Source: an uncultured Pelagibacteraceae bacterium
GTDB lineage: Bacteria; Pseudomonadota; Alphaproteobacteria; Pelagibacterales; Pelagibacteraceae
Direction: 5' to 3'
Length of the DNA stretch: 64,000 nucleotides
Assembly (NCBI GenBank): GCA_902560245.1
Contig: CACELK010000005.1
Coordinates: forward strand, 1 to 64,000
How positions within the stretch are numbered: the first letter of the stretch is position 1; the number at the start of each line of letters is the position of its first letter. Positions 28,831-39,507 of the stretch are shown in pieces. A program made the translations under genes and the position numbers. The notes under the pieces are model-generated. The model ran no database searches, was not told the origin of the DNA, and worked only from the letters and a program-made list of their open reading frames with translations.

Positions 28831-29186
28831 TATTCTTTTTTTTTAAATGTCACAAGTTTAATTTTATTTATAAATTCATACCCGAGAAAAGTATTTATTC
28901 TATCTATTAAAAATTTTCTAGAGTACTCAACGTCCACTTCGTGACCTCTTTTGACCATTAAATTTAGACTTTTTATTGATGATTCTTTAGAATTTTTAAA
29001 AGATTTTGGATAGCATGCGTCAGAAAGATCTTTTCCTACAATTATTTTCCAGTTATCAACAATTTTTGAATAAATTTCAGCTTTTTTAAAAATAGTTTCT
29101 CTAATATTTTTTGGCAAGCTATCTTTAAAAGATCTTAGACCTTGAATTGATTTTTTTCTGTGTCTAGTATTGTTTTTTAAACGCAT
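28830..29186 (-). CDS. DUF721 / DciA-like protein
   Basis: IVDNWKIIVGKDLSDACYPKSF and later strand pattern; conserved mutY-DUF721-dsbA-smc neighbourhood known in alphaproteobacteria. Confidence 0.75.
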   Translation of the reverse strand: MRLKNNTRHRKKSIQGLRSFKDSLPKNIRETIFKKAEIYSKIVDNWKIIVGKDLSDACYPKSFKNSKESSIKSLNLMVKRGHEVDVEYSRKFLIDRINTFLGYEFINKIKLVTFKKKE

Positions 29187-30176
29187 ATGAAGAAACTAAA
29201 CATATCAAAAAAAATTCTATTTTGGTACGATAATAATAAAAGATCACTCCCATGGAGAAAAATTACATCGCAAAAAAATAAAAATTATTACACACTAGTT
29301 AGCGAATTTATGCTTCAACAAACACAAGTTAATTCAGTAATCCCGTATTTCGAAAATTTCATAAAAGAAATTCCAAATCTTAAACGATTATCCTCAATCA
29401 GTGATCAAAAATTAATGAAACTTTGGGAGGGTCTTGGGTACTATTCAAGAGCAAGAAACCTAAAAAAAACTGCCAAAAAAATTCTATCTAATTTCAATGG
29501 AAATTTACCAAGTACCAAAGATGATCTTAAAAGCTTACCTGGAATTGGCGAGTATACTTCAAGCGCAATAATGGCTATAGCTTTCAACAAACCAATAATA
29601 CCATTAGATGGAAATGTTGAGAGAGTATTGAAAAGAGTTCTTTATTTAAAAACAAAATATGAAATTTCAAAAGAAAATTTATTTAAAAAAAAATCTTTTT
29701 TTGGTACCTCCAAAAGGTCTAGCGATTATGCCCAAGCTATAATGGAGATTGGGGCTCTAATTTGCAAACCTATTTCTCCTTTATGTTATAAATGTCCTTT
29801 AAAAAAAAATTGCATATCATTAAAAAAAAATGATTTCTATATAAAATCCAAAAATAAATCTAATAAAATAAAATATTTTGAAGCAAAAATTTATAATAGT
29901 AAAAACAAATATTTATTAATTAAAAATAATAAATTTAACTTTCTAAAAAATTTACTCATTTTCCCAATGGATGAAGTGAAAAAAGAAAAATTTCAATCTT
30001 TTGTTGGACGACGATTAAATATTAAAATGTCAAATATGGACATGAAAATTTTTATTAATAAAAAAAATAAAACAAATAAAATAAAAAATGGTTTTATGTT
30101 AGATAAAAATAATATTCACAATAAAATTTTACCGTCTTTTACAAAAAAAATATTTGATACTATTTCAAAACACTAA
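29187..30176 (+). CDS. mutY: A/G-specific adenine glycosylase
   Basis: YTLVSEFMLQQTQVNSVIPYF, LPGIGEYTSSAIMAIAF, CX6CX2CX5C-type Fe-S cluster CKPISPLCYKCPLKKNC. Confidence 0.95.
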   Translation: MKKLNISKKILFWYDNNKRSLPWRKITSQKNKNYYTLVSEFMLQQTQVNSVIPYFENFIKEIPNLKRLSSISDQKLMKLWEGLGYYSRARNLKKTAKKILSNFNGNLPSTKDDLKSLPGIGEYTSSAIMAIAFNKPIIPLDGNVERVLKRVLYLKTKYEISKENLFKKKSFFGTSKRSSDYAQAIMEIGALICKPISPLCYKCPLKKNCISLKKNDFYIKSKNKSNKIKYFEAKIYNSKNKYLLIKNNKFNFLKNLLIFPMDEVKKEKFQSFVGRRLNIKMSNMDMKIFINKKNKTNKIKNGFMLDKNNIHNKILPSFTKKIFDTISKH

Positions 30177-31309
30177 TGAAAAAAATTGCAATTATTGGAT
30201 GTGGGATCTCTGGCTTGTATTTTGCAAATTTATTAAAAGACGAAAAATTATATGATTATACAATTTTTGAAAAAAAATCTAAAATTGATTTAGGTGATGG
30301 TTATGGAATCCAACTATCGGTTAATTCTATTAAACTTCTCAATAAAATAGGTTTTAGAAATATTCCTATCAATGAAATTTTTTTTCCAGACAAAGTTAAT
30401 TTTTTTGATGCAAAAACTATAAAAAAAATATGTGAGATTGATATATCAAGTTTTAATAGCACAGATTGTAAATATACCTTGCTTAAAAGGTCATCTTTAA
30501 TAAAATTTCTTATTAACAATATTCCACCACATAAAATAAAAAATAATTTGGAAGTAAAACAAATAAAATACGGAGATAAATTAAGACTTACTTTATCAGA
30601 TGATTCCTCTGGAGAATTTGATTTTTTAATTGTTTCTGATGGAGTTTTTTCTAAAACAAAGACTACTATTTTAAATAAGGACTCAAATCTAAAATATTTC
30701 AACTCAGTGGCTTTAAGAGCTAATATTAAAAATTTAAATAATAGGAATATCTCAATATATATGGGATCAAATTTTCACTTTGTTATTTATCCAATAAATC
30801 ATAATAATGAATTTAATTTTATATCAATTTTAAAAAGAAAACTTAATAAAGAGGAATTGTCAGATAAAGATTTTTTTAAAAATAATAAATTCTTAAAATC
30901 TTTAAGTGATGAAATATATGAAAAAAGCTCTCTTGATTTGAAGGGTAAATTAGAAAATATTAAATCATTTCCTGTTTTTGTTAGTAAAAGTTTTGAAATT
31001 TTAAAACATAAAAATATTTTTTTCGTTGGAGATGCATTATTCAGTTTTTCACCATCGTTTGCCCAAGGCGCTTCACAATCAATAGAGTCTAGCAAAGAAG
31101 CATTTGATATAATAAATAGTAATTCTTCTAGTTATTATGAAAAGAGAAAAAAGAGAATAAAAGAAGTAAATTTTAGATCAAAATTAAACTTTTTTGCTTT
31201 TCATTTATCAAATCCTATCGCTATTTTTATAAGAAATATTGTTTTAAAATTATTGGTAAAAAATAGAAAATTTTTGGAAAATTACCTAGGTAGAATTTAT
31301 AAAAATTAA
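30176..31309 (+). CDS. FAD-dependent monooxygenase (UbiH/PHBH-like)
   Basis: [56 protein letters not shown]. Confidence 0.85.
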   Translation: MKKIAIIGCGISGLYFANLLKDEKLYDYTIFEKKSKIDLGDGYGIQLSVNSIKLLNKIGFRNIPINEIFFPDKVNFFDAKTIKKICEIDISSFNSTDCKYTLLKRSSLIKFLINNIPPHKIKNNLEVKQIKYGDKLRLTLSDDSSGEFDFLIVSDGVFSKTKTTILNKDSNLKYFNSVALRANIKNLNNRNISIYMGSNFHFVIYPINHNNEFNFISILKRKLNKEELSDKDFFKNNKFLKSLSDEIYEKSSLDLKGKLENIKSFPVFVSKSFEILKHKNIFFVGDALFSFSPSFAQGASQSIESSKEAFDIINSNSSSYYEKRKKRIKEVNFRSKLNFFAFHLSNPIAIFIRNIVLKLLVKNRKFLENYLGRIYKN

Positions 31310-32379
31310 TTATTAGGTCTTAATCTTTGTCTTAATTCATCTATTGATTTGAGAGAATTACCAGATTTATAATACCAGTAAGTCCAGCCATTACAGCTTT
31401 CCGCGCCTAATATTTTTGCTGCAATTTTATGAATAGAACCTTCGGTTTCTTGGTATTTAATACTTCCATCTACCATAATCTTTGCATTAATTTTTTTCTT
31501 TTTATCATATATTTCAGTACCTGGTCTTATGACGCCCATTTCAACTAACGAACCAAAAGGTACTCTAGGTTTAGATCTATTGTTTTTTAATGTATCTAAA
31601 TAATTTTCTTCTATAGGTTTTGTATTTTTTACTCTTCTAATTGATGCTTCAAAGTAATTTTTATTTTTTTCAATTCCAAGAAAAATTCTACCGAGTTTTT
31701 TTGCAACTACAGCGGTAGTTCCCGAGCCTGAGAATGGATCTAAAATAAAATCATTTTTGTTTGACGATGCTAAAAGTATTCTATGAAGTAATGCTTCTGG
31801 TTTTTGGGTAGAATGAACTTTTTTACCTTTTTGTTTTAATCTTTCATTTCCGCTGCAAATAGGCAATTTCCAAGTTGATCTCATTTGAAGATCATCATTT
31901 AAGCATTTAAGTGATTGATAATTAAAAGTATATTTAGATTTTTCACTTTTTGATGCCCAAATTAATGTTTCATGAGCATTTGTAAATCTTGTTCCTCTAA
32001 AATTTGGCATTGGATTATTTTTGTCCCAAATAACGTCATTTAATATCCAAAAACCTAAATCTTGAATTATTGAACCAACCCTAAAGATATTATGATAGCT
32101 ACCAATAACCCATATACTTCCATTTTTTTTTAAAACTCTTTTACATTCTTTAAGCCAAGTTAATGTAAATTCGTCATAGCTTTTAAAATTTTTAAATTTA
32201 TCCCATTTATCATTTACTGCGTTAACTTTTGATCTGTCTGGTCTGGTCAGTTCATTTTTTAACTGAAGATTGTATGGAGGATCAGCAAATATTAAATCAA
32301 AACTTTCACTTGGGATTTTTTTTAACTCCTCAATGCTTTCTCCACAAATAATTTTATTTTTTAAGTTTAGGATGCTCAT
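31306..32379 (-). CDS. ccrM: CcrM-type adenine DNA methyltransferase (GANTC)
   Basis: [36 protein letters not shown]-terminal RAMA-like [11 protein letters not shown]. Confidence 0.92.
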   Translation of the reverse strand: MSILNLKNKIICGESIEELKKIPSESFDLIFADPPYNLQLKNELTRPDRSKVNAVNDKWDKFKNFKSYDEFTLTWLKECKRVLKKNGSIWVIGSYHNIFRVGSIIQDLGFWILNDVIWDKNNPMPNFRGTRFTNAHETLIWASKSEKSKYTFNYQSLKCLNDDLQMRSTWKLPICSGNERLKQKGKKVHSTQKPEALLHRILLASSNKNDFILDPFSGSGTTAVVAKKLGRIFLGIEKNKNYFEASIRRVKNTKPIEENYLDTLKNNRSKPRVPFGSLVEMGVIRPGTEIYDKKKKINAKIMVDGSIKYQETEGSIHKIAAKILGAESCNGWTYWYYKSGNSLKSIDELRQRLRPNN

Positions 32380-32396
32380 TTTTTAAAAAACAATTA

Positions 32397-32473
32397 GACT
32401 CTAGCTTAGAGTCCCCGTCAACCTGAGATTGAATTAATTTGAGTCCTATAGTTGTATATATTATTAGGGACTC
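32397..32473. promoter_or_regulatory. GANTC cluster upstream of ccrM with GACTCTA-gct-TAGAGTC inverted repeat
   Basis: GACTC 32397-32401, GAGTC 32409-32413, GAGTC 32441-32445, GACTC 32469-32473. Confidence 0.6.
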
Positions 32474-33033
32474 AATATATTGTGTATCGGGCCAAATGTT
32501 TTTCTGTGATATTTCGTAAGCCCATATTTTTTAATAGCTTTTAGGTGTTCGTTAGTTCCGTAACCAGCATTTTTATGCCAACTGTATTTTTTATATTTTT
32601 TTGATAATTTTTTAATTAACCGATCCCTTGTTACTTTTGCTATTATTGAGGCTGCAGAAATCTCTGGTATTTTTTGATCTCCTTTAATTATACTTTTAAT
32701 TTTATATTTATCCATACTTGGGGCCTTATTTCCATCTATTAAAATAAGTCCAGGTTTTTTTTTGAGTTTATTAATTGCTCTTTTCATTGCTAATAAACTA
32801 GCATTTAAAACGTTTAATTTTTCAATTTCAATTTTTGATGCATAACCTATTGCCCAAAAAGAATTTTTTTTAATATATTTTTCTAAAATCTCTCTTTTAT
32901 TTTTTGAAAGTAATTTTGAATCCTTAATTATTTTTTTATTAATTTTATTATTAAATATTACAGCAGCCGCACAAACTGGACCAATCAAACTACCTCTACC
33001 TACTTCATCAACTCCCGCTACTATTTTTTTCAT
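32464..33033 (-). CDS. rnhB: Ribonuclease HII
   Basis: VAGVDEVGRGSLIGPVCAAAVI, GYGTNEHLKAIKKYG. Confidence 0.96.
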   Translation of the reverse strand: MKKIVAGVDEVGRGSLIGPVCAAAVIFNNKINKKIIKDSKLLSKNKREILEKYIKKNSFWAIGYASKIEIEKLNVLNASLLAMKRAINKLKKKPGLILIDGNKAPSMDKYKIKSIIKGDQKIPEISAASIIAKVTRDRLIKKLSKKYKKYSWHKNAGYGTNEHLKAIKKYGLTKYHRKTFGPIHNILSP

Positions 33034-33737
33034 TAAAAATTTAAACCTATTTCATCGATTTTTGCTCTTATTTTTTTTAAATCAAGCCAAGAATATTTTT
33101 TCTGATCGGCTTGTCTTAATAAATATGCAGGATGAAAGGTTATCATTACAAGATATGTTTTGTTATTAATAATAATTTCTTTCCAATTTCCTCTTTCTTT
33201 TGAAATTTTTATTTTAGAACCAAATAAAGACTCCATAGCGGTGCTACCCATAAGAATTAATATTTTTGGATCTATGACTGCAATATGTTCTCTTAAAAAA
33301 CTTGAATATCTTGTTATTTCAATTGGTTCAGGTTTTCTATTGTTGGGTGGTCTAAAATTTACTACGTTGGTTATATATATATCTTTTCTTTTTATATTAA
33401 TGGCGTTTAGCATTTTATTTAATAGTATTCCGGCATCGCCTACAAAAGGTTTTCCCTGCTCGTCCTCTTTTTGACCCGGACCTTCTCCCACAATCATAAT
33501 TGGACTTTCAATATTTCCATCCGCGAACACTATTTTTGATCCATTTTCTTTAAGTTTACAATCGTCTATAGATTGAATCTTTTCTTTAAGTTTTTTTAAT
33601 TTTAAGGTCTTATCCTCGACCGTTGGTTCACTTTTTAATCTGTTGATTGGATTGTTGCTAAATATGCCATCTAAATCATAAGAATTTAAAATTTCAGTGT
33701 TGATTATGTCGTTTTGATTTAATATTTTTTTAGTCAT
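33033..33737 (-). CDS. Uracil-DNA glycosylase, family 4 type
   Basis: MIVGEGPGQKEDEQGKPFVGDAGILLNKML, ITNVVNFRPPNNRKPEP, TFHPAYLLRQ. Confidence 0.93.
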   Translation of the reverse strand: MTKKILNQNDIINTEILNSYDLDGIFSNNPINRLKSEPTVEDKTLKLKKLKEKIQSIDDCKLKENGSKIVFADGNIESPIMIVGEGPGQKEDEQGKPFVGDAGILLNKMLNAINIKRKDIYITNVVNFRPPNNRKPEPIEITRYSSFLREHIAVIDPKILILMGSTAMESLFGSKIKISKERGNWKEIIINNKTYLVMITFHPAYLLRQADQKKYSWLDLKKIRAKIDEIGLNF

Positions 33738-33742
33738 AAAAT

Positions 33743-35440
33743 ATGCAAATGTTAAATAATATTTTAAAAATATTGGTTTTGCTCATAATTTTTAGCATAA
33801 ATCCGTCATACTCTAAAATTGAAAATAATACTGATTTTAAGGTAAAAAACCTATCTAGCTATTTTTCAGCTTTAGTATCTTTCGAAAATCAGCAAAATCA
33901 AGAATCGCTTAAATTTTTTTTTTCATCTAGACCACTAATCCATTTTCATGAACCATATCTCAGAAGATATTTAAATTCACTTGTTCAAGATGGAAAAATA
34001 AAAAAAGCAGCCAACGAATTAAAAGCTATTTCTAATGAAAAGAGCAAAGATTTTTTTGAAGCATATTTATTACTTTATTTGGACTCTATTAAAAGACAAG
34101 ATTACAACAAAGGTGAGGAATATTTAAAAAAATTAGAAGCATTTAAGGAAACCGGAGCTTTTGAAAGAGTAATAGTAATATCATTAAGAGACTTTTTTTA
34201 TATGTACAAAAACAAAAAGATAAAAAATACAAATAAAGATCTTGGAGATTTAGGATTTATAAACTTTGTGTTCCAGAATTGTTATTTAAGAAACGTAAAT
34301 ACAGAAGAATATTTTTTAAATTTATTCAATAAGACTGAAATGGATTATTCTAGATATATATATTTTTATATTAATTATCTAATTTCAGAAAAAAAATATA
34401 AAGAGGCAAAAGAAATTACAGACTCCGCAGATGTTATTAATAGTAGTCTTTTAATTTTACAAACCAAAAGCTGGATAGATATGAAAAAATTTAAAAAAAT
34501 TAACTCAATATTTTCTTGTGAAAATAAATCAGATATTCTAGCAGAATTTTTTTATTTGATATCTAGCCTTTATTCATCTGAAGAAGATTACATTAAATCA
34601 AATTTTTATTTAAAAATCTCTAATTTTTTAAATCCAAAGTTTAAATTTAACTCAACTTTACTTGTTGAAAATTTTTATATTAACGAAAAATATAGTCAGG
34701 CTAAAATCGCACTAGAAAATTTTAATAGAGGTGATGGCATTTATTACTGGTATAAAATTAAAAAAAATAGTCAAATTATTTTTAAGGAAGAGGGGCAGGA
34801 AGACTCCTCAAGTTATCTAGAAAAAAATTTTAAAAATATAAAAAATCCATCAGCAAAAGTACTTTTTGATATGGGAAATTTGTCAAAAAGTTTCAAAAAA
34901 TATGATGAAGCTATTAAATATTATAATAAAATTTTACCCAAATTAAATAATGATACCTTAACTTATGCAGATGTTCTTTATAGAAGAGGCGGAGGATTTG
35001 AAAGATTAGGTAATTATGAAAAATCGGACAAGGATCTATTAAAATCTTTAGAGATAGATCCAGATGATGCTTACGTTTTAAATTATTTAGCTTACTCTTG
35101 GTTAGAAAGAAATTATAATATCGATGTTGCCATGGAAATGTTAGAAAGAGCATATAATAAAGAACCAGATGATGCTTTCATAATAGACTCAATCGGCTGG
35201 GCATATTATTTAACTGGAGATTTTATAAAGGCAGAGGCTCTTTTGAAAAGAGCCATACAAATTATGCCAGACGACCCAATTGTAAATGATCATTATGGAG
35301 ATATTCTTTGGAAATTAAATAGAAAAACAGAAGCACAATATTATTGGAAAAGTGTTTTAAGCTTTGAAGATGCAGAGGAGGATTTAAAAAAAAAGGTTTT
35401 TATTAAAATTTTAAAAGGTTTAAATAGTGAGATTCTATAA
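33743..35440 (+). CDS. TPR-repeat protein
   Basis: Signal-like N-terminus; repeats LYRRGGGFERLGNYEKSDKDLLKSLEIDPDDAYVLNYLAYSW ... GWAYYLTGDFIKAEALLKRAIQIMPDDP. Confidence 0.85.
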   Translation: MQMLNNILKILVLLIIFSINPSYSKIENNTDFKVKNLSSYFSALVSFENQQNQESLKFFFSSRPLIHFHEPYLRRYLNSLVQDGKIKKAANELKAISNEKSKDFFEAYLLLYLDSIKRQDYNKGEEYLKKLEAFKETGAFERVIVISLRDFFYMYKNKKIKNTNKDLGDLGFINFVFQNCYLRNVNTEEYFLNLFNKTEMDYSRYIYFYINYLISEKKYKEAKEITDSADVINSSLLILQTKSWIDMKKFKKINSIFSCENKSDILAEFFYLISSLYSSEEDYIKSNFYLKISNFLNPKFKFNSTLLVENFYINEKYSQAKIALENFNRGDGIYYWYKIKKNSQIIFKEEGQEDSSSYLEKNFKNIKNPSAKVLFDMGNLSKSFKKYDEAIKYYNKILPKLNNDTLTYADVLYRRGGGFERLGNYEKSDKDLLKSLEIDPDDAYVLNYLAYSWLERNYNIDVAMEMLERAYNKEPDDAFIIDSIGWAYYLTGDFIKAEALLKRAIQIMPDDPIVNDHYGDILWKLNRKTEAQYYWKSVLSFEDAEEDLKKKVFIKILKGLNSEIL

Positions 35441-36272
35441 AATTAAATCATTTGCAAAATTAAATATTTCCTTGAATGTAATAAAAAAAATACCAAAAAA
35501 AAAACATATAATTGAAAGTCTTATAACATTTGTAGATCTTCATGATTTAATTTACATTCGACAAATTAAATCTCCAAAACATAAAGTGAAATTTATTGGT
35601 AAGTTTTCAAAAAATATAAGAAATAATACCGTAGATAAATTACTCAATATTCTTGATAAAAAAAAATTTTTAAAAGAAAAAAAATTTGAAATAATAATAT
35701 CAAAACACATACCTCAAAAATCAGGAATGGGAGGCGGTTCTATAAACGCCTCGAGAATATTAAATTTTTTTTTAAAAAAAAGACATTTAAATCTTAATAA
35801 AAAAATGGTTCATGATGTTTTAAAAAAAATCGGTTCCGATGCTCCTCTTGGAATAGATATAAAAAATACAATTTTAACAAAAAATAATAAATTAATTAGA
35901 ATTAAGAAAAAACTCGGATTATTTGCTTTAATAACAAAACCTAAATTTGGATGTTCTACGAAGACTATTTATATGAAGTCGAAAAGCCGAAGCAGATCTA
36001 AATATACCATTAGAGGCACTGATTTATTTTCTAAAACAAATATAATTAAATCAAATAATGATTTAGAAGAAACTGCTTTTAAATTATATCCACAACTAAG
36101 ATCTCTGAAATTTTTTTTAAATACCCTTCCTAAAGTAATGTTTGTAAGAATGTCTGGATCTGGATCGTCAATAGTTGCTTATTTTAGTACAAAAAAAAAA
36201 GCACTTTATGGGCTTAAGTTATTTAAAAGGAAATATAAAAGTTATTGGTGTAGTGTATCTAAAACTATTTAA
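35427..36272 (+). CDS. ispE: 4-diphosphocytidyl-2-C-methyl-D-erythritol kinase
   Basis: GHMP kinase PQKSGMGGGSINASRIL; FAKLNISLNV; RMSGSGSSIVAYF; GTG start. Confidence 0.93.
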   Translation: MRFYKIKSFAKLNISLNVIKKIPKKKHIIESLITFVDLHDLIYIRQIKSPKHKVKFIGKFSKNIRNNTVDKLLNILDKKKFLKEKKFEIIISKHIPQKSGMGGGSINASRILNFFLKKRHLNLNKKMVHDVLKKIGSDAPLGIDIKNTILTKNNKLIRIKKKLGLFALITKPKFGCSTKTIYMKSKSRSRSKYTIRGTDLFSKTNIIKSNNDLEETAFKLYPQLRSLKFFLNTLPKVMFVRMSGSGSSIVAYFSTKKKALYGLKLFKRKYKSYWCSVSKTI

Positions 36273-36305
36273 TTTTTTTTTTTTTATGTTATATGAATTT
36301 AACTT

Positions 36306-36380
36306 TGGGGCGTAGCCAAGTGGTAAGGCAGCGGTTTTTGGTACCGCCATTCCTAGGTTCGAATCCTAGCGCCCCAGCCA
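36306..36380 (+). tRNA. tRNA-Gln (anticodon TTG), CCA encoded
   Basis: Cloverleaf: TGGGGCG/CGCCCCA acceptor, GCGGT-TTTTGGT-ACCGC anticodon arm (TTG at 36338-36340), CTAGG-TTCGAAT-CCTAG T-arm, G discriminator, CCA at 36378-36380. Confidence 0.97.
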
Positions 36381-36383
36381 GAT

Positions 36384-37655
36384 ATGATAGAAACTTTTAA
36401 AAAAATCTTTTTCCGGTCAAATAATTTTGAAAAAATAAATATAAATTTCCAGGAACTTAAAAGGAATACAGGAATTGAAAAAATTTTTAAAGCTGTAGAA
36501 GGCCATTCTATTGAAAGTGAAATTAGATATGTCGGAGGATGTGTAAGGAAAGTTTTAAAAAATGAAAAAGTAAATGATATTGATTTAGCAACTAACTTAA
36601 CACCAGATAAATTAATTGATGTTTTAAAAAAAAATAATATTAAATTTTATGAGACTGGTTTGAAGCATGGAACAGTTACAGCAATTTGTAATAATTTTAA
36701 CTTCGAAATAACATCGTTAAGGAAAGATATAAAAACAGACGGCAGACATGCCGAGGTAATATTTACTAACAACTGGAAGGAGGATGCTTCTAGAAGGGAT
36801 TTTTCCATCAATTCAATTTATTCAGATATTCAAGGAAATTTATTTGACCCTTTTAATGGAAAACGAGATCTAGAAATAGGGCAAATAAACTTCATCGGAG
36901 ATCCTGAAAAAAGAATTAAGGAAGATTATCTTAGAATACTTCGTTATATCAGATTCTTTTTAAATTATAGTAAATATGATCATAATTTGAATATAATAAG
37001 AGTAATTAAAAAAAATCTTAACGGTATTTCAAAAATTTCTTCCGAAAGACTTTTGGATGAATTCAAAAAATTATTTAATTCAGAAAGTTTTTCAAATCTG
37101 TTCAAAGATGAATTCAGTTATGAAATTATAAGTTTAGTATTTCCCCAATTTAGAAACATTTCTATATTAAAAAATTTGAATCCATATGCAAAGGAAAATC
37201 TTAAAAATATTGATTTTATATTTTTTATATCTTTAATGATAGTTGATGGAACAGATAATGCAGATTATTTTATTTATAAATATAATATTTCAAAAAAAGA
37301 TCAAAAAAGAATTTTATTCCTAAATAATTTTCTAAAGAACAAAATAAATAGTTCTTTTAATCCTAAAAATCTTTGGAAAATATTATATTATAATGGCAAA
37401 GATTCTTTGATAGACTTAATTAATTATAATATTTTTATTTCAAAAAAATTAGATAAAAAATTTTTAAAACTCTTTAATTTCTTTAAAGATAAAAATCCAC
37501 CTTTACTACCTTTAAAAGCAAACACTTTAATTACCAAATATAATATTCCAGAAGGTGAGAAATTAGGTTTAACACTAAAACTTATTGAAAACAAATGGAT
37601 TGAAAATAATTTTAAAATTTCTGAAAAAGAAGTTCAAAAACTAATTAATAACTAA
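36384..37655 (+). CDS. cca: CCA tRNA nucleotidyltransferase / poly(A) polymerase family
   Basis: [56 protein letters not shown]. Confidence 0.93.
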   Translation: MIETFKKIFFRSNNFEKININFQELKRNTGIEKIFKAVEGHSIESEIRYVGGCVRKVLKNEKVNDIDLATNLTPDKLIDVLKKNNIKFYETGLKHGTVTAICNNFNFEITSLRKDIKTDGRHAEVIFTNNWKEDASRRDFSINSIYSDIQGNLFDPFNGKRDLEIGQINFIGDPEKRIKEDYLRILRYIRFFLNYSKYDHNLNIIRVIKKNLNGISKISSERLLDEFKKLFNSESFSNLFKDEFSYEIISLVFPQFRNISILKNLNPYAKENLKNIDFIFFISLMIVDGTDNADYFIYKYNISKKDQKRILFLNNFLKNKINSSFNPKNLWKILYYNGKDSLIDLINYNIFISKKLDKKFLKLFNFFKDKNPPLLPLKANTLITKYNIPEGEKLGLTLKLIENKWIENNFKISEKEVQKLINN

Positions 37656-38128
37656 ATATACTTTACATCTTTAATTTCAAAATTTTTTATTCCAGCAGGA
37701 GTTTTTATCTCTACTAAATCGTTTTTATTTTTTCCAATTAATCCTTTTCCTACAGGTGATTGAAAATATATAAGTTTATCTTTTAGATCAGCTTCATCTT
37801 TACCAACAATTTTATATACGATTTTTTCACCAGTATCTAAATTTTCCAAATAAACAGTTGAGCCAAAAATTATCTTACCATCATAAGTTATTTTAGTAAC
37901 ATCAATCACGTTAGCTCTTGCAATTATATCATTAATTTGCTCTATTCTTCCTTCGTTATGAGACTGTTGTTCTTTAGCCGCATGATATTCTGCATTTTCT
38001 TTTAAATCTCCGTGAGATCTAGCTTCAGCTATTGCAGCGACTATTTCAGGTCTTTTTTTTTCTTTAAGAAAAGTTAATTCATTTTTCAATTTTTCTAAAC
38101 CTTTAATTGTAATTGGTTCTTTCTCCAT
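37652..38128 (-). CDS. greA: Transcription elongation factor GreA
   Basis: [44 protein letters not shown]. Confidence 0.97.
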   Translation of the reverse strand: MEKEPITIKGLEKLKNELTFLKEKKRPEIVAAIAEARSHGDLKENAEYHAAKEQQSHNEGRIEQINDIIARANVIDVTKITYDGKIIFGSTVYLENLDTGEKIVYKIVGKDEADLKDKLIYFQSPVGKGLIGKNKNDLVEIKTPAGIKNFEIKDVKYI

Positions 38129-38129
38129 C

Positions 38130-38957
38130 TTAAATCCATTTTGCTATTGTTGGTAATGACATTAAAATTGCATCTACATTTCCACCTGTTTCTAATCCAA
38201 ATTTTGTTCCTCGATCGTAAATTAAGTTAAATTCTACGTATCTACCTCTTTTGAGATATTGTTTCTCTTTTTGCTTTGTGTTCCATTTTTTTTTATATTT
38301 TTTTAATATAATTGTTTTAAAAATATTTACAAAAGCTATTCCGACGTCTCTTACAAAAGCAAAATCCTTTTCCCAGTTTTTTTTTTTATAATCAAAAAAA
38401 ATTCCTCCAATGCCTCTTGTTTCATTTCTATGAGGTAAGTAGAAGTAATTATCACACCATTTTTTATACTTGTGATAGAAATCTTTATTATGGGAGTCGC
38501 AGGTTTTTTTAAGTTCTTTATGAAACCATCTTTCTTCGTTCGTATCTTTTATACAAGGCGTTGCATCTATTCCACCTCCGAACCAGCCAAAAGATGTATA
38601 AATAAATCTTGTATTAAAATGCATTGCAGGAATATTTGGATTTTTCATGTGCATTACTACTGAAATACCAGATGCCCAAAAATTTCCATTTTTTTTTGTG
38701 CCTGGTATTTTCTTTCTTATTTTTTTTGAAAACTTTCCATTAACTTGTGAAAAGTTTACACCAACTTTTTCAAAAATTTTCCCGTTACTTAAAATTCTGA
38801 ATTCTCCACCACCCTCATTTTTTTTTTTATTTTTTATCCACTTTTTACTAACAAATTTTTTTGGTGAATTTTCTATTTTTTCAATCTCTAAACAAATTAT
38901 ATTTTGAAGAGTTTTAAACCATTTTTTTGCAATTTCTTTTTTTATTTTTTCATCCAT
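38130..38957 (-). CDS. hemF: Oxygen-dependent coproporphyrinogen III oxidase
   Basis: [57 protein letters not shown]. Confidence 0.97.
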   Translation of the reverse strand: MDEKIKKEIAKKWFKTLQNIICLEIEKIENSPKKFVSKKWIKNKKKNEGGGEFRILSNGKIFEKVGVNFSQVNGKFSKKIRKKIPGTKKNGNFWASGISVVMHMKNPNIPAMHFNTRFIYTSFGWFGGGIDATPCIKDTNEERWFHKELKKTCDSHNKDFYHKYKKWCDNYFYLPHRNETRGIGGIFFDYKKKNWEKDFAFVRDVGIAFVNIFKTIILKKYKKKWNTKQKEKQYLKRGRYVEFNLIYDRGTKFGLETGGNVDAILMSLPTIAKWI

Positions 38958-39432
38958 AATTTATATAGTTGTTTTGTCTTAATACTTCTCCCAAAACTAT
39001 TGCAACCGAAGAAGCAACATTTAAAGATCTTTTTTTTTTAATCATTGGTATCTTTAATTTATTTTTTAAAATTTTATGAACTTTATCAGGTACTCCTGCA
39101 CTTTCTCTACCAAATAATATAGTATCATTTATTCTAAATTCGAAACTGCTATAGTTTTTTTTTCCTTTGGTAGTAATTAAAACAATTCTTTGATCATTCT
39201 TGTTTTTAAAAAACTCATCTGCACTTGAATAAAATTTGATTATCTTTTTATCCATGTAATCCATCGCAACCCTCTTAAATCTTCTGTCGTTTATCAAGTA
39301 ACCACATGGTTCTATTATTTCTAATTCAGCCCCCAAACAAGCACAAGTTCTTATAATGGCTGCAGTATTTTGGGGTATATCAGGCTCATATAACGCTATT
39401 TTTGGCCTTAAATTAATGCTTTTGTGTGTCAT
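38950..39432 (-). CDS. trmL: tRNA (cytidine(34)-2'-O)-methyltransferase
   Basis: SPOUT motifs ALYEPDIPQNTAAIIRTCACLGAEL, ILFGRESAGVPDKVH, LNVASSVAIVLGE. Confidence 0.93.
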   Translation of the reverse strand: MTHKSINLRPKIALYEPDIPQNTAAIIRTCACLGAELEIIEPCGYLINDRRFKRVAMDYMDKKIIKFYSSADEFFKNKNDQRIVLITTKGKKNYSSFEFRINDTILFGRESAGVPDKVHKILKNKLKIPMIKKKRSLNVASSVAIVLGEVLRQNNYINYG

Positions 39433-39507
39433 TGTTTCAGTAGAAAAAAATATTTTTTATTATTATATGAAATCATATATTAGATAATTATAAACTAAAT
39501 TTTATTA

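Noticed and set aside
28830-29186. Firm assignment of the DUF721 protein as DciA helicase loader
   Set aside because: Short divergent sequence; family call rests on weak pattern plus synteny, so gene symbol left blank
30301-30702. 133-aa minus-strand ORF in the FAD monooxygenase gene
   Set aside because: Antisense shadow; plus-strand frame has clear FAD motifs
36273-36305. Poly-T run after ispE as an intrinsic terminator
   Set aside because: T-tract present but no convincing GC stem before it; homopolymer runs are common in this AT-rich DNA
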